Shown here piece by piece: positions 1 to 8,783 of a stretch of 39,987 nt of DNA. The notes under the pieces were generated by a model. The model saw only the letters and a program-made list of their open reading frames with translations. It did no database searches and was not told the DNA's origin. The DNA is from Candidatus Azobacteroides sp. (lineage in GTDB: Bacteria > Bacteroidota > Bacteroidia > Bacteroidales > WRGA01). Within the stretch, counting starts at the first letter, position 1. Every line of letters begins with the position of its first letter. The stretch is from positions 1 through 39,987 of the forward strand of contig JAJQEC010000117.1 of NCBI GenBank assembly GCA_021201815.1. Direction: 5' to 3'. Position numbers and translations under genes: made by a program.

Positions 1-41
1 TCTTTAAAGCATCCCAAATACAAAAAAACAACACCTACGTA

Positions 42-68
42 AAAAGAATACCTATAATATAAGGTATT
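42..68 (-). terminator. Possible intrinsic terminator of the gldA-like gene
   Basis: Read on the minus strand, an AATACCT / AGGTATT stem of 7 bp with an AT-rich 8-nt loop is followed by CTTTTT. It lies about 50 nt past the stop codon of the ABC ATPase gene. The stem is short and AT-rich, so it is weak. Nothing else is visible in the first 118 bases. Confidence 0.4.
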
Positions 69-118
69 ATAAAAAAAGAGTAAAAACAGAAAAAAGCTTA
101 AGATGTTACTATTTCTAT

Positions 119-820
119 TTATGTTATCAATTTGAGGAAATTATTTTCTAATACTTCCGTATTTAGTTTACTTTCTCCGGTTTCTTCTCCGACAATCTCT
201 CCATTATTTATAAATACTATATGCGAACTTATTTGAGCAACTTCATTTAAATTATGACTTGAAAATATTATAGAAGATTCTTTTCCTAATTCTATTAGTA
301 AATTCCTTATTTCCATCAACTGGTAAGGATCCAGTCCACTGGTGGGTTCATCAAGAATAAGAACCGAAGGCTCATGAATAATTGCCTGCGCCAACCCAAC
401 CCGCTGTCGGTAGCCTTTTGATAGCTGACCGATCTTCTTATGCTGTTCTTTGCCTAAGCCTGTTTTTTCAACTACTTGTTGTACCGCTTTTTTTCGTTTT
501 TGCATAGGAAGATAAATACTAGCAACGTATCCAAGATATTCTTTTACATACAGTTCCGGATATAAAGGATTATTCTCCGGCAAATAACCGATCTGTTTTT
601 GTAATTCTTTCCGGTATTTAGTAGCAGGCTTACCATTTATTACTATCTCTCCTTCATCCGGAAATAAATATCCACTGATAATCTTTAAAGTAGTTGATTT
701 ACCGGCACCATTCACTCCCAGAAAGGCTACAATCTCTTTATCCCGGACTGTAAAGCTTACAGATTTAAGTACAGTATTTTTAAAATACCTTTTTGATATG
801 TTTTTTACTTCTATAGACAT
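119..820 (-). CDS. gldA: GldA-like ABC transporter ATP-binding protein
   Basis: A 233-residue cytoplasmic ABC ATPase that would power an ABC-2 type exporter. Visible motifs are Walker A (GVNGAGKST, about residues 35-43), the signature LSKGY (133-137), Walker B VLILDEP (153-159) followed by a D-loop, and the switch His in SSHN (about 189). The stretch IGYLPENNPLYPELYVKEYL is characteristic of GldA, the ATPase known from Bacteroidetes gliding motility and often present in non-gliding relatives. It is shorter than the roughly 300-residue GldA proteins because it lacks their C-terminal extension. No permease gene is visible beside it. It is transcribed divergently from the comF-type gene, with about 100 nt between them. 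The ABC ATPase call is certain; the GldA assignment is less so. Confidence 0.85.
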   Translation of the reverse strand: MSIEVKNISKRYFKNTVLKSVSFTVRDKEIVAFLGVNGAGKSTTLKIISGYLFPDEGEIVINGKPATKYRKELQKQIGYLPENNPLYPELYVKEYLGYVASIYLPMQKRKKAVQQVVEKTGLGKEQHKKIGQLSKGYRQRVGLAQAIIHEPSVLILDEPTSGLDPYQLMEIRNLLIELGKESSIIFSSHNLNEVAQISSHIVFINNGEIVGEETGESKLNTEVLENNFLKLIT

Positions 821-866
821 AAGAGTAAATAAAATGAATGACAGAGTATATAAAACGAATATTTCG

Positions 867-901
867 GTTGTATTTTCCGGCTCTTTCTTTGTTTATCTTT
901 A
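867..901 (+). promoter_or_regulatory. Putative Bacteroidetes-type promoter of the ComF gene
   Basis: GTTG near 867-870 and TATCTTTA at 894-901 resemble the -33 TTTG and -7 TAnnTTTG elements, with about 23 nt between them. The start codon chosen for the downstream gene lies 26 nt past the -7 box. The final base of the -7 box deviates from consensus. Confidence 0.4.
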
Positions 902-926
902 CAAAAGTATTTTAATTCCTCTGATT

Positions 927-1613
927 ATGAAAAAATTCTGGCAAGAGTTTGTAAGTCTTTTTTTTCCTGAACTTTGTAAAGTTTGTCAATGCAAATTACT
1001 AAAGCAGGAACAATATATTTGTTTATCCTGCCTGTATTATCTCCCAAGAACTAATTATCATTTTTACAAAAGCAACAGTACGGAAGAAAGATTTTTTGGT
1101 AAGTTTCCATTAGAAAAAGCAACTTCTTTTATTAAATATGTAAAAGGTAGCCCTTATCATAATCTTCTTACCCATATTAAATATCATGGGAACAAAGAAT
1201 TAGGAGCATTTATGGGTGAATGTTTTGCTATCGACTTAGATAAAAACAGTTTCTTCTTGGATGTAGATATCATTTTACCGGTTCCTCTTCATCAAAGAAA
1301 ATTAAAAAAACGCGGTTACAATCAAAGCGAATGGATTGCCATGGGAATAGGAAAAGTGTTAAAAAAAAGAGTGGATGCATCTTTTCTATACAGAAAATCT
1401 CCGGGTTCCACTCAAACCAGAAAGAATGCCTATGAACGTTGGCTGAATGTAGAAAATATATTTGCTATTAAAAGTGCCGAAAAGTTAAAAGGAAAACATA
1501 TTTTGTTGGTTGATGATGTATTAACTACCGGAGCTACATTGGCTTCCTGTGCAAACACATTGCAATCAATTGAAGGGATAAAAATAAGTGTAGCCACTTT
1601 ATCCATTGCCTGA
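927..1613 (+). CDS. ComF family phosphoribosyltransferase-like protein
   Basis: A cytoplasmic protein of 228 residues. The N-terminus carries a four-Cys zinc ribbon (C17, C20, C32, C35) and the C-terminus carries the PRPP-binding motif ILLVDDVLTTGAT (about 192-204), the standard ComF/GntX layout. ComF proteins are tied to DNA uptake in competent bacteria; in Bacteroidetes their role is unproven. The open frame extends back to 798, but I place the start at 927 because MKKFWQEFVSLFFPELC is the normal ComF N-terminus and a promoter-like box lies just upstream. The extra 43 residues would overlap the divergent gldA-like gene. It ends in TGA. Confidence 0.85.
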   Translation: MKKFWQEFVSLFFPELCKVCQCKLLKQEQYICLSCLYYLPRTNYHFYKSNSTEERFFGKFPLEKATSFIKYVKGSPYHNLLTHIKYHGNKELGAFMGECFAIDLDKNSFFLDVDIILPVPLHQRKLKKRGYNQSEWIAMGIGKVLKKRVDASFLYRKSPGSTQTRKNAYERWLNVENIFAIKSAEKLKGKHILLVDDVLTTGATLASCANTLQSIEGIKISVATLSIA

Positions 1614-1670
1614 TGCCGGAGAAATAATCTTTTTTTTATTTTTTTAGAAAATAAGTAACTTAAAATACTA

Positions 1671-1678
1671 TACTTTTG
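1671..1678 (+). promoter_or_regulatory. -7 promoter box (TACTTTTG) for the TonB-like gene
   Basis: TACTTTTG matches TAnnTTTG exactly and lies 20 nt before the ATG at 1698. No clear -33 TTTG is visible, only a T-run near 1631-1645. Confidence 0.5.
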
Positions 1679-1697
1679 TTCTGAAATTATTTTAAAC

Positions 1698-2381
1698 ATG
1701 GCTCCTCCTAAAACATCACAGGCAAATCTGGAAAATAAACGAACCTTATATCTCCTTATCGGATATGTAATGGCGATGTCTTTTCTGTATATTTGTCTGG
1801 AATGGCGCAATGGAGGAATTCTTCAGAACGGATTTTTTGATCAGGATGACTATGCTTTCAGAGAAGATTTTATTCCTGTTACCTGGGATATTCCTGAGGA
1901 AGAACTTCCCCTTCCTATCATTGAAGTTTCAGCAGCAGAAACAGAAGAATTAGTTTCAGATCCTACCGAATTGAACGTTATTGATAATGAAAATACTCTT
2001 CCGGAAGAAAACGGAACGGGTCAATTAGAAGAATTACCGGAACCAGCACTGCCTGCTGAAGAAATTCTTCCACCTGCCGGCCTGGATAGAATGCCTGAAT
2101 TTCCAGGCGGTATAGCTGCATTGCGTGCTTATATATACAGAAATCTTATTTATCCGGCAGAAGCATTAAGAAACAGAACAGAAGGAGTAGTCTTATGTAC
2201 TTTTATTATTACTGAAAAAGGTAGAGTAACGGATGTACAAATTCTGGAAGGAAAAACTCCTGAGATGAATGAGGAAGCAGTCCGTATTCTCTCACAAATG
2301 CCTCCCTGGAAACCAGGTTCTCAACAAGGAAAAACTGTTTCTGTGAGATATGTCCTGTCGGTTTCTTTCCGTTTAAGATAG
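1698..2381 (+). CDS. TonB-like energy transducer
   Basis: A 227-residue inner-membrane protein with a short cytoplasmic N-terminus, one membrane segment (about residues 17-35) and an acidic, proline-rich periplasmic linker (about 55-130). A TonB C-terminal domain fills the last 95 residues, starting at MPEFPGGIAALRAYI and continuing through YPAEALRNRTEGVVLCTFIITEKG in pieces typical of the family. TonB couples the proton-motive force through ExbB/ExbD to outer-membrane receptors; no ExbB/ExbD gene is here, so this is a stand-alone copy. The linker is Glu-rich rather than Lys/Pro-rich. It converges with the serine protease gene, with 6 nt between stop codons. Confidence 0.85.
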   Translation: MAPPKTSQANLENKRTLYLLIGYVMAMSFLYICLEWRNGGILQNGFFDQDDYAFREDFIPVTWDIPEEELPLPIIEVSAAETEELVSDPTELNVIDNENTLPEENGTGQLEELPEPALPAEEILPPAGLDRMPEFPGGIAALRAYIYRNLIYPAEALRNRTEGVVLCTFIITEKGRVTDVQILEGKTPEMNEEAVRILSQMPPWKPGSQQGKTVSVRYVLSVSFRLR

Positions 2382-2387
2382 TCATTC

Positions 2388-4619
2388 CTAATTCACAATT
2401 TTTTCCCTTAGGATTTTATTCCCATTTGTATCTGTTGCAACTATAATATAAATCCCTTCCGGGAAAAATGAAATATCCAGATCCGTTTCTGTCCCGGAAA
2501 ATAAATTTCGGAGTACCTTCTTACCATCTATTGTGTATACGGTAAAAGTTATATTATTCAGCTCTTCTTTCCAAACAAAATTATATCGGCCTTTTCCGGT
2601 TTTAGTTATATAATAAGACTTTTCCTCCCTCTTTGCTTTTCCGACAGAGGAAGTATCTCTGTATTGTAAAACAGGATTTATCCACAAAGAAGTATTCATT
2701 GAATAACCAGGATGTTCAGAAACAGGATACCATTTATCATCCATTTTATAATATGCCGTATTTTTATCCGATAGTCGCTCTTTTGCACTATATACGGCAA
2801 AAGAATCAATAGCAGCATAATCCAGCTGATAAGACACAAAGAATTTCTTTCCGACTTCTACAGGCTCTTCAAAACGAAGATAGTTTTCTGCAGCAATACC
2901 ATAAGATTTTGTATATTCTTCAAATCCTATCCAGGAAGCATAATCCGTCACAGCAGGATGGAATAAGATAGGTCCGGCTAAAAGTTCTTCCGGTTCATTT
3001 GCTCCTGCATATACATTAATATATATATTTCCTTTATTACCGGAACGGTTTCTCAATACAGGAGTAACTAAAGAAACACCATATAAATAAGAAAAATCAT
3101 CATTTGTAAATGCTTCTGCGTATTCATTTGTCATAAGTGTATTATAGCCGAATAAAGGACCTTTTTCCGGAGAAGTTAAGTAATAATGACTGTAGGATTC
3201 GTTTCTATCTAAATTCGAGATACGCTTACAACGTTCTTCCTCAGCATAAGGATCAAACCCATCAATTTCTGTCAAACCTGTATTGTTAGGGTCCAACCAG
3301 ATTTTTAATTGTTTATCTTCGTCCGAATAATAATCCCATGAATTTTTAAATGTCCAATATACATCACTACCCTTGTTTCCACATTCCGAACTACCGCCGG
3401 TTAATGCCCCGATAAACCTTTTATCACCATCTAACAATGGTGATCCGGAAGACCCTTCTTCTGTTTTTCCTAATGTCCATTGGTTTACCTGCCACATTTG
3501 TCCATACAAATAACCATTAATAGAAAGCCATCCATCCGGACGAAGAGTAATACTGGAATTACTTTCCGCTACTTTTTTAACTCCCCCGTTCGGTTGATGA
3601 ATCCCTATATATGAACCTGACGGACTATCAGCCAAGGACCATCCGAGGTAATAAGGACGAAAATCCGCAGGCGGAATTTCAAGAAGCTCTATCAATGCAA
3701 AATCCAACCGTTTATCTGCAGCCCGAAAAATAGTAGAGGACATAGACATCTCTTCGGTACCTCTTATTCCGGAATTACATGCTGGCGACTGATAATTAAA
3801 GAAAACGATTATTGTGGATGCAAGCTGCTCATAGGTTTTGCCTGCAATATCCATGCAATGGCAGGACGTTAAGAAAAATGGAGTGCCATCTTCCTCGGTA
3901 TTATTTATCATTGCACCACTACATAAATAAATGCCATTTACAAGAATAACACATACCGCCTGTGCTTCTTTATCCACATCATCCCGACACACAGCATCAT
4001 CCTGACATGAAGCATCTTTCGGATCCTGAAGTCGTTTTAATATATTTATATAATCATGATTCACCTCCCCGATTCTTAATTTAGCAGAAAAGGGTGCGTT
4101 TTCGGGTTCCTGATATTCTATCACCAATTCATCTCCGTCTACAGGAGAAACCGGAAAAACAAGATTTTCGGGATTATTCTTTTCCGTAAAAGCTCCCAGT
4201 ATCTTAGTCTGATCGGAATTATATAAAAAAAGTTTCCCTCCTTCCGGAAGCTGAAATTCTGTAAATAATACATTTAAAGAATATGCTCCTTCTGACCGGA
4301 TTCCTACGCGCCAGATTTTTGTTCCGTCTTCTGTGATAAAATGAACTCCTGAATTAGAGGGCGTAAAATCTACAGAAAACTTTTTTGCAAAACGCAGAGG
4401 TCGTTTCCGCAAAGATAGTTCCTCTGTATTATCTTCTTCCGACACTTTCTCCACATCAAAAGAAGGCATTGAAATAAAAAAATTATCTGAAGAAGAATTT
4501 GTACGTAACGTATTTTTAGAAAAAGGTAGAGGAGCACCTCCATAACTTAACTGGGCAGAAATCTCTCCTACAACACTTAATAAGAATAAAAGAAGAAAAC
4601 AGAGACTTAATTTTCTCAT
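2388..4619 (-). CDS. Secreted trypsin-like serine protease with T9SS sorting domain
   Basis: A 743-residue secreted protein with a signal peptide (about 1-22, cut after SAQ) and an N-terminal beta-rich region to about 190. A chymotrypsin-fold domain follows, with a visible triad: His254 in LTSCHC, Asp306 in RLDFALIEL, Ser391 in GSSGSP. The many Cys and the SSGSP motif resemble lysyl endopeptidases (Achromobacter protease I type), but Lys specificity cannot be read with confidence. The last 75 or so residues (FTVYTIDGKKV...ISFFPEGIYIIVATD) are a T9SS type A sorting domain, so the product is expected to cross the outer membrane and be anchored or released. Between catalytic and sorting domains lies a further beta-rich region. 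Confidence 0.85.
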   Translation of the reverse strand: MRKLSLCFLLLFLLSVVGEISAQLSYGGAPLPFSKNTLRTNSSSDNFFISMPSFDVEKVSEEDNTEELSLRKRPLRFAKKFSVDFTPSNSGVHFITEDGTKIWRVGIRSEGAYSLNVLFTEFQLPEGGKLFLYNSDQTKILGAFTEKNNPENLVFPVSPVDGDELVIEYQEPENAPFSAKLRIGEVNHDYINILKRLQDPKDASCQDDAVCRDDVDKEAQAVCVILVNGIYLCSGAMINNTEEDGTPFFLTSCHCMDIAGKTYEQLASTIIVFFNYQSPACNSGIRGTEEMSMSSTIFRAADKRLDFALIELLEIPPADFRPYYLGWSLADSPSGSYIGIHQPNGGVKKVAESNSSITLRPDGWLSINGYLYGQMWQVNQWTLGKTEEGSSGSPLLDGDKRFIGALTGGSSECGNKGSDVYWTFKNSWDYYSDEDKQLKIWLDPNNTGLTEIDGFDPYAEEERCKRISNLDRNESYSHYYLTSPEKGPLFGYNTLMTNEYAEAFTNDDFSYLYGVSLVTPVLRNRSGNKGNIYINVYAGANEPEELLAGPILFHPAVTDYASWIGFEEYTKSYGIAAENYLRFEEPVEVGKKFFVSYQLDYAAIDSFAVYSAKERLSDKNTAYYKMDDKWYPVSEHPGYSMNTSLWINPVLQYRDTSSVGKAKREEKSYYITKTGKGRYNFVWKEELNNITFTVYTIDGKKVLRNLFSGTETDLDISFFPEGIYIIVATDTNGNKILREKIVN

Positions 4620-4653
4620 AATTTGTAAACTTAATGGAATCTATTTTGTGCAA

Positions 4654-4661
4654 CAAAGATA
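4654..4661 (-). promoter_or_regulatory. -7 promoter box (TATCTTTG) for the serine protease gene
   Basis: On the minus strand TATCTTTG matches TAnnTTTG exactly, 35 nt upstream of the protease start codon. No convincing -33 element is visible. Confidence 0.5.
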
Positions 4662-4819
4662 ATGATTTATTTTTCCGTTTTGTTCTTTCTTTTTGATGTT
4701 TCTCTTTTTTTATTGATATTCTGAAAGATATATTACTGACTTATCCGGATATTTACTCCGGCTAATAACTTATCCCAGGAAAAAATACATTTTTATTTGG
4801 AAGATTCGGTAAAAAGCAG

Positions 4820-4827
4820 TAATATTG
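4820..4827 (+). promoter_or_regulatory. Possible -7 box (TAATATTG) for the tRNA gene
   Basis: TAATATTG differs from TAnnTTTG at one position and lies 30 nt upstream of the mature tRNA 5' end. Confidence 0.35.
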
Positions 4828-4857
4828 CACCCGCTTTTGAAAGAATATCAAGAGTTC

Positions 4858-4931
4858 GGTCCCATAGCTCAGTTGGTTAGAGCATCTGACTCATAATCAG
4901 GGGGTCCTTGGTTCAAGCCCAAGTGGGACCA
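4858..4931 (+). tRNA. tRNA-Met (anticodon CAT)
   Basis: A 74-nt cloverleaf. The acceptor stem GGTCCCA pairs perfectly with TGGGACC, with discriminator A at 4931 and no encoded CCA. The D-arm is AGCTCAGTTGGTTAGAGC. The anticodon stem CTGAC/ATCAG encloses a loop with CAT, and the T-loop is GGTTCAAGCC. CAT could be elongator Met, initiator Met or lysidine-modified Ile; the A-U closing pair of the acceptor interior and the lack of three G-C pairs in the anticodon stem argue against initiator. Elongator Met is most likely, and Ile2 cannot be excluded by eye. Confidence 0.9.
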
Positions 4932-4941
4932 CAGGAATTCA

Positions 4942-4971
4942 GCCACTTACATTTTGTGAGTAGCTTTTTTT
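4942..4971 (+). terminator. Intrinsic terminator after tRNA-Met
   Basis: GCCACTTAC / GTGAGTAGC forms an imperfect 9-position stem with a 5-nt loop, directly followed by TTTTTTT. It begins 10 nt after the tRNA. Confidence 0.6.
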
Positions 4972-5551
4972 ATTTAAATCCTGACATTTAAGTGTAATTT
5001 TACAGCTATTATATAACACCTTAGGTAAATCATGAATAGTGTAACAGGAAATGTTATCTGCTACAAATCAAAACCTGTGAGAGAATGAGAGAATGTAGTA
5101 CAGAAACTTCAGAGAAGGTATTATGTATTTATACAAGCCTTTAAGATAATATAAAAAGAATCTGTTAGTTGCGACCGGTTTTTCTCCTGACTCATTTATC
5201 ATGATAGTTATGAATTATAAAAGAAAAGAAAGATATCAAAAACCAAATAATTAACTTCCATTACTGCTTTTAAATGATTATTAAGAAAATCCCTATCTTC
5301 TTTACTATAAACTTTTCCTGCAAATCGGGCGTTTAGAAATAATATAACCTTTATACAAAAAGGGTTTAGGATAAATTATAAGTATATCCATTAACTAAAT
5401 AGAAAAAGATCTATCAAAATATTATAAATCTCAGGAAAATATAAATAAATAAAATTATTTACTTTTATAGAAAGCAGTCCGGCAACTTCATAATAATTGA
5501 TTTATTTAAAATACAGAATAAAGAATAAATATAAAAAAGGAAAATTCAGGT
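4972..5551. other. Gene-free AT-rich gap
   Basis: About 580 bases with no supportable gene, RNA or clear repeat. A small tandem GAGAGAAT repeat (near 5080-5095) is the only pattern seen. The promoter of the following esterase gene should lie near the right end, but no good -7 box is visible. Confidence 0.5.
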
Positions 5552-6541
5552 ATGAATAATAAATATAAACCAGTAACTATTATTACAGCAATATTTCTGA
5601 TAGTAGGTATTTTTTGCGCATGTGGAAATAATTCTTCAAATAATACATCCCAGGAAAATAAGACGGAAGAAAAAACAACCCAACCTCCAAGAAGTATGGC
5701 AGGTCCTGACAAAAGCAATGATACCGAACTAAAAGCATTGCTGACTGAAACCGTAGATAAATTCGTTCAATTGGAATTTAACGATGCTGAAACCGGAAAA
5801 ACCATGTCCTATAATCTTTTTATACCGGAAAATTATGATAAAAATATCCAATATCCATTGCTTTTATTTATGGCAGATGCCAGCACGGTAAATAAAGATA
5901 CAAAAGTTCCATTGACACAGGGATACGGAGGAGTAATATGGGCTTCTGCAAAAGATCAGGCGAAACATCCCTGTTTTATCCTTGTCCCACAATATACAAC
6001 ACAAACCGTAAATGATAAATTTGAAACTTCTTATGAAGTAGAAATGACAATACGCCTATTGAATAAAATAGTTAATGAATATAACATCGACAAAAATCGG
6101 CTTTATACAACCGGGCAGTCTATGGGTGGAATGATGTCTATGTATTTTAATATCACCCATCCCGACCTTTTTGCGGCTTCCCTGTATGTAGGCTGCCAAT
6201 GGGATACTGAAAAAATGGGAAACTTTGGAAATGACAAATTTTTCTATATAGTAGCAGCAGGAGATGAAAAAGCTCCCAAAGGAATGGAAGCATTAAGAAA
6301 GGTTCTGGAAAATAAAGGAGCAAAAATAAGTATAGGAGAATGGAGTGCCAAATTACCGGAAACAGAGCAGGAAGTCAATGTCCAAAAATTACTGGCAGAA
6401 AAGAATAATATAAATTTTATAATATTCACTTTAGGGAGCGTATTACCGGAAGATAGTCGCGGCAATGAACATATGTATTCTTTTGATTACGCTTATAAAC
6501 TGGAAAGTGTAAGAGACTGGCTTTTTAATCAGAAAAAATAA
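5552..6541 (+). CDS. Lipoprotein esterase (alpha/beta hydrolase, PHB-depolymerase/feruloyl-esterase-like)
   Basis: A 329-residue lipoprotein; the signal ends in a lipobox around GIFCAC (Cys22/24), followed by a Ser/Asn/Gln-rich linker to about residue 55. The hydrolase domain covers about 60-329. A plausible triad is Ser190 in GQSMGGM, Asp238 in VAAGDEKAP and His307 in GNEHMYSFDYAY. This arrangement is seen in secreted esterases such as feruloyl or acetyl-xylan esterases and PHB-depolymerase-like proteins. The substrate cannot be read from sequence. The gene stands alone, with gaps of several hundred bases on both sides. Confidence 0.8.
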   Translation: MNNKYKPVTIITAIFLIVGIFCACGNNSSNNTSQENKTEEKTTQPPRSMAGPDKSNDTELKALLTETVDKFVQLEFNDAETGKTMSYNLFIPENYDKNIQYPLLLFMADASTVNKDTKVPLTQGYGGVIWASAKDQAKHPCFILVPQYTTQTVNDKFETSYEVEMTIRLLNKIVNEYNIDKNRLYTTGQSMGGMMSMYFNITHPDLFAASLYVGCQWDTEKMGNFGNDKFFYIVAAGDEKAPKGMEALRKVLENKGAKISIGEWSAKLPETEQEVNVQKLLAEKNNINFIIFTLGSVLPEDSRGNEHMYSFDYAYKLESVRDWLFNQKK

Positions 6542-6978
6542 TGTATTCTCTATCATATATTTATTACAAAAAACATTCCAAAATTAATAGGTAATTCAAA
6601 CATAAAAAGTAAAGCATATAGAGAATATCAAATATTTTTTCCATATCTTCTCTTTATATGCCGGAATATTTTATATTCATCTTAAAATATTAGATTTTTA
6701 ATAAGGACAGGGATTTTTATCTTTAAACTTCTATGGTATTTTCAGATGTTCAAATCTGATTTCTTATCTTTTAATCTTCTTATTCTTTTTATAATAATAG
6801 CACAAGCAGGTATATTTCCACATATCCTGTAACTCTCAAACTAACAGCCTGAATAGAATTCTTCCGATAGATGATACCAAAAAAATTTATTTAAACTACT
6901 TTTTCTCCACATGACTTACATATGATATTTTTACTATTTTTATAGCACTTAATTACAATCACACAAAAATAGTATAAA
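6542..6978. other. Gene-free AT-rich gap
   Basis: About 440 AT-rich bases between the esterase and the TPR gene. I see no gene, tRNA or strong hairpin. T-rich boxes near 6928-6942 loosely resemble TAnnTTTG and could contain the TPR gene promoter. Confidence 0.4.
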
Positions 6979-8097
6979 ATGAGAAGAAAAGTTCTGTTAT
7001 TTCTTTCCCTGCTTTCCGTACTGAATTTTTATGCTCAACATTCTTTAGAAGAAGAAATAAAAGACTTATTTGAAAACGAAGAATACAAAACGATTATAGA
7101 GCAGTTCGCATCAAAAAATACGGATTATTCTGCCAAATCTTTATATTACATAGGAACTTCTTATATGTTACTGGAGGATGATATCAATTGCATCGAATAT
7201 ACAAATTTATCGATAGCAAAAGACTCTATTGACCCTGCTCCTTATTATACACAAGCCACCAGTTACCTTTATATAAATCAATTTGAAAACGCTATTCCTC
7301 TTTACCGCAAAGCAATTATGCTGGAAACGGATAAAGGAAGAATTGCCTCATCCTACCGTGGCTTAGGAATCTCCTATTATAATCTTAATGAATATGATCC
7401 GGCCCTGAAAGCTTATTACAAAGCAATAGAATATGACATATTTGTGCCCCACCCCTATCTTATGATTGCCCGGATATATTCCATAACCGGACAGGAAGAC
7501 AAAGCCCTGGAAACATATTATATGGCAAAAGAAAACACTACTCTTTATCAGGAGACAGCCGATTACGCAACCATCCTGTTTAATATAGGCCTGTATGAAC
7601 AATTGAATGAAAATTATACGGAAGCAGAAATTGCCTTTCGTGATCTGATTGATACACATCCGGATGACTTTCATGCTTATTCTAAGCTCATACAAATTTA
7701 TTACCATAACAAAGAATATGAAAAAGCAGTTCCTTTAAAGGAAATTCTGTATCAGGCTCATAAAGATAAACTTTTGGAAGGACATCTGGCTGACAGGTTT
7801 TGTATGGATCAGTTTAAATGGAAAGATAAATCGGTGCAGGTATTTGAAAGATATGAAGAAGGGGATAAAGCCCGAATTTATAATAAATTATTATTTTTCA
7901 TACTAGATAAAGACAACAACCCGGAGTACAGCATTCAGACAGAATACTCTCCTATTGCCGTAGAAATGGGCGAAGCCACGTATATCCTTTGTGCAAACAA
8001 AAATGAAAAACATATTAATTATGGAATAGGTTTTAATAAAGACACTCCCTATAAAAACATAAAGAATGCTGTTATATCTATTCTTGAAAAGGAATAA
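6979..8097 (+). CDS. Secreted tetratricopeptide-repeat protein
   Basis: A 372-residue protein with a signal peptide (MRRKVLLFLSLLSVLNFYAQ, cut after about 20). Helical TPR-like repeats run from about residue 30 to 260, for example around YRGLGISYYNLNEYDPALKA, YSITGQEDKALETYYMAKE and ENYTEAEIAFRDLIDTHPDD. The last 110 residues (VFERYEEGDKARIYNKLLFFI onward) are beta-like and contain no motif I recognise. TPR domains bind protein partners, and the signal puts this one in the periplasm or at the surface. It is 686 bases upstream of the fimbrial operon on the same strand, but nothing ties it functionally to the fimbriae. Confidence 0.75.
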   Translation: MRRKVLLFLSLLSVLNFYAQHSLEEEIKDLFENEEYKTIIEQFASKNTDYSAKSLYYIGTSYMLLEDDINCIEYTNLSIAKDSIDPAPYYTQATSYLYINQFENAIPLYRKAIMLETDKGRIASSYRGLGISYYNLNEYDPALKAYYKAIEYDIFVPHPYLMIARIYSITGQEDKALETYYMAKENTTLYQETADYATILFNIGLYEQLNENYTEAEIAFRDLIDTHPDDFHAYSKLIQIYYHNKEYEKAVPLKEILYQAHKDKLLEGHLADRFCMDQFKWKDKSVQVFERYEEGDKARIYNKLLFFILDKDNNPEYSIQTEYSPIAVEMGEATYILCANKNEKHINYGIGFNKDTPYKNIKNAVISILEKE

Positions 8098-8617
8098 AAA
8101 ATAAAAGAATTCCTCTTTGATTATCTTAGCTGTTCAATTTCTATTTTACCCATCCTTATAATTAGAAAATTATTTTTATATCAAAAGAAATAGGGCAAAA
8201 AGTAAAATATATTCCACGACCTTTTTCCTCCTTAAGACATTATGTAAAGAAAATAAACCTATTTCATCCAAAAGACGCTAAAACATATTCCTGATATTTA
8301 AAAATTTTAAATAAAATGTTTCTTATATGGAATAGATTTGTTATATTTTTTCATATTCCTATATCTTATTTTTTTATGCTATATATATTTATGTATTTAT
8401 TACCTTCTTTAATTATGAAAATAAATTTGATATGACTTATTTTAGCCCCTCTTCTTTTTACTTTTCCTCCCGAATTATTTTAACAATTGAGTTTATTAAT
8501 AAGTAATTATATAAAATTCAGGTTTATATAAAATTTATTACCCGGATAAATATTCAGTTAAAATAAATCCCTAACGTTAATTAACATTATTATAGTTTAC
8601 AATTTAAAAAATACATT
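8098..8617. other. Gene-free AT-rich gap upstream of the fimbrial promoter
   Basis: About 520 very AT-rich bases. A 10-bp palindrome GTTAATTAAC lies at 8576-8585. I looked for flanking inverted repeats of the kind that border invertible promoters in Bacteroides and saw none that convince. No gene is evident. Confidence 0.4.
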
Positions 8618-8625
8618 TATTTTTG
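8618..8625 (+). promoter_or_regulatory. -7 promoter box (TATTTTTG) of the fimbrial operon
   Basis: TATTTTTG matches TAnnTTTG exactly. The first gene starts at 8784, which implies a leader of about 150 nt. A clear -33 TTTG is not seen; GTTTAC at 8595-8600 is the nearest candidate. Confidence 0.5.
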
Positions 8626-8658
8626 CGACTCAAATTCCACATGATTTAATTAATTAAT

Positions 8659-8703
8659 GTGAAAACACATTATCTGTAGAGATGTTTTCACCCCTGTGTT
8701 TTT
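8659..8703 (+). promoter_or_regulatory. Leader stem-loop with an alternative pairing, fimbrial operon
   Basis: GTGAAAACA (8659-8667) pairs perfectly with TGTTTTCAC (8683-8691) around a 15-nt loop. AAAACACA (8662-8669) could instead pair with TGTGTTTT (8695-8702). The two pairings exclude each other, which is the geometry of an attenuator. The downstream T-run is short. Confidence 0.4.
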
Positions 8704-8783
8704 CTCATATCGTCCCGGATTAAGAGAAAAAGAAATTAGAAAAGGATATAAGTAATTAAGGCATATTACAATTTTAAGCTACA

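Noticed and set aside
798..926. Upstream start for the ComF gene at 798
   Set aside because: The extra 43 residues do not resemble ComF, overlap the divergent gldA-like gene and lie over the promoter.
8098..8783. Invertible (phase-variable) promoter before the fimbrial operon
   Set aside because: I looked for inverted repeats bracketing the -7 box. The only good pair (8659-8691) lies downstream of the box and is a hairpin, not a pair of flanking sites.
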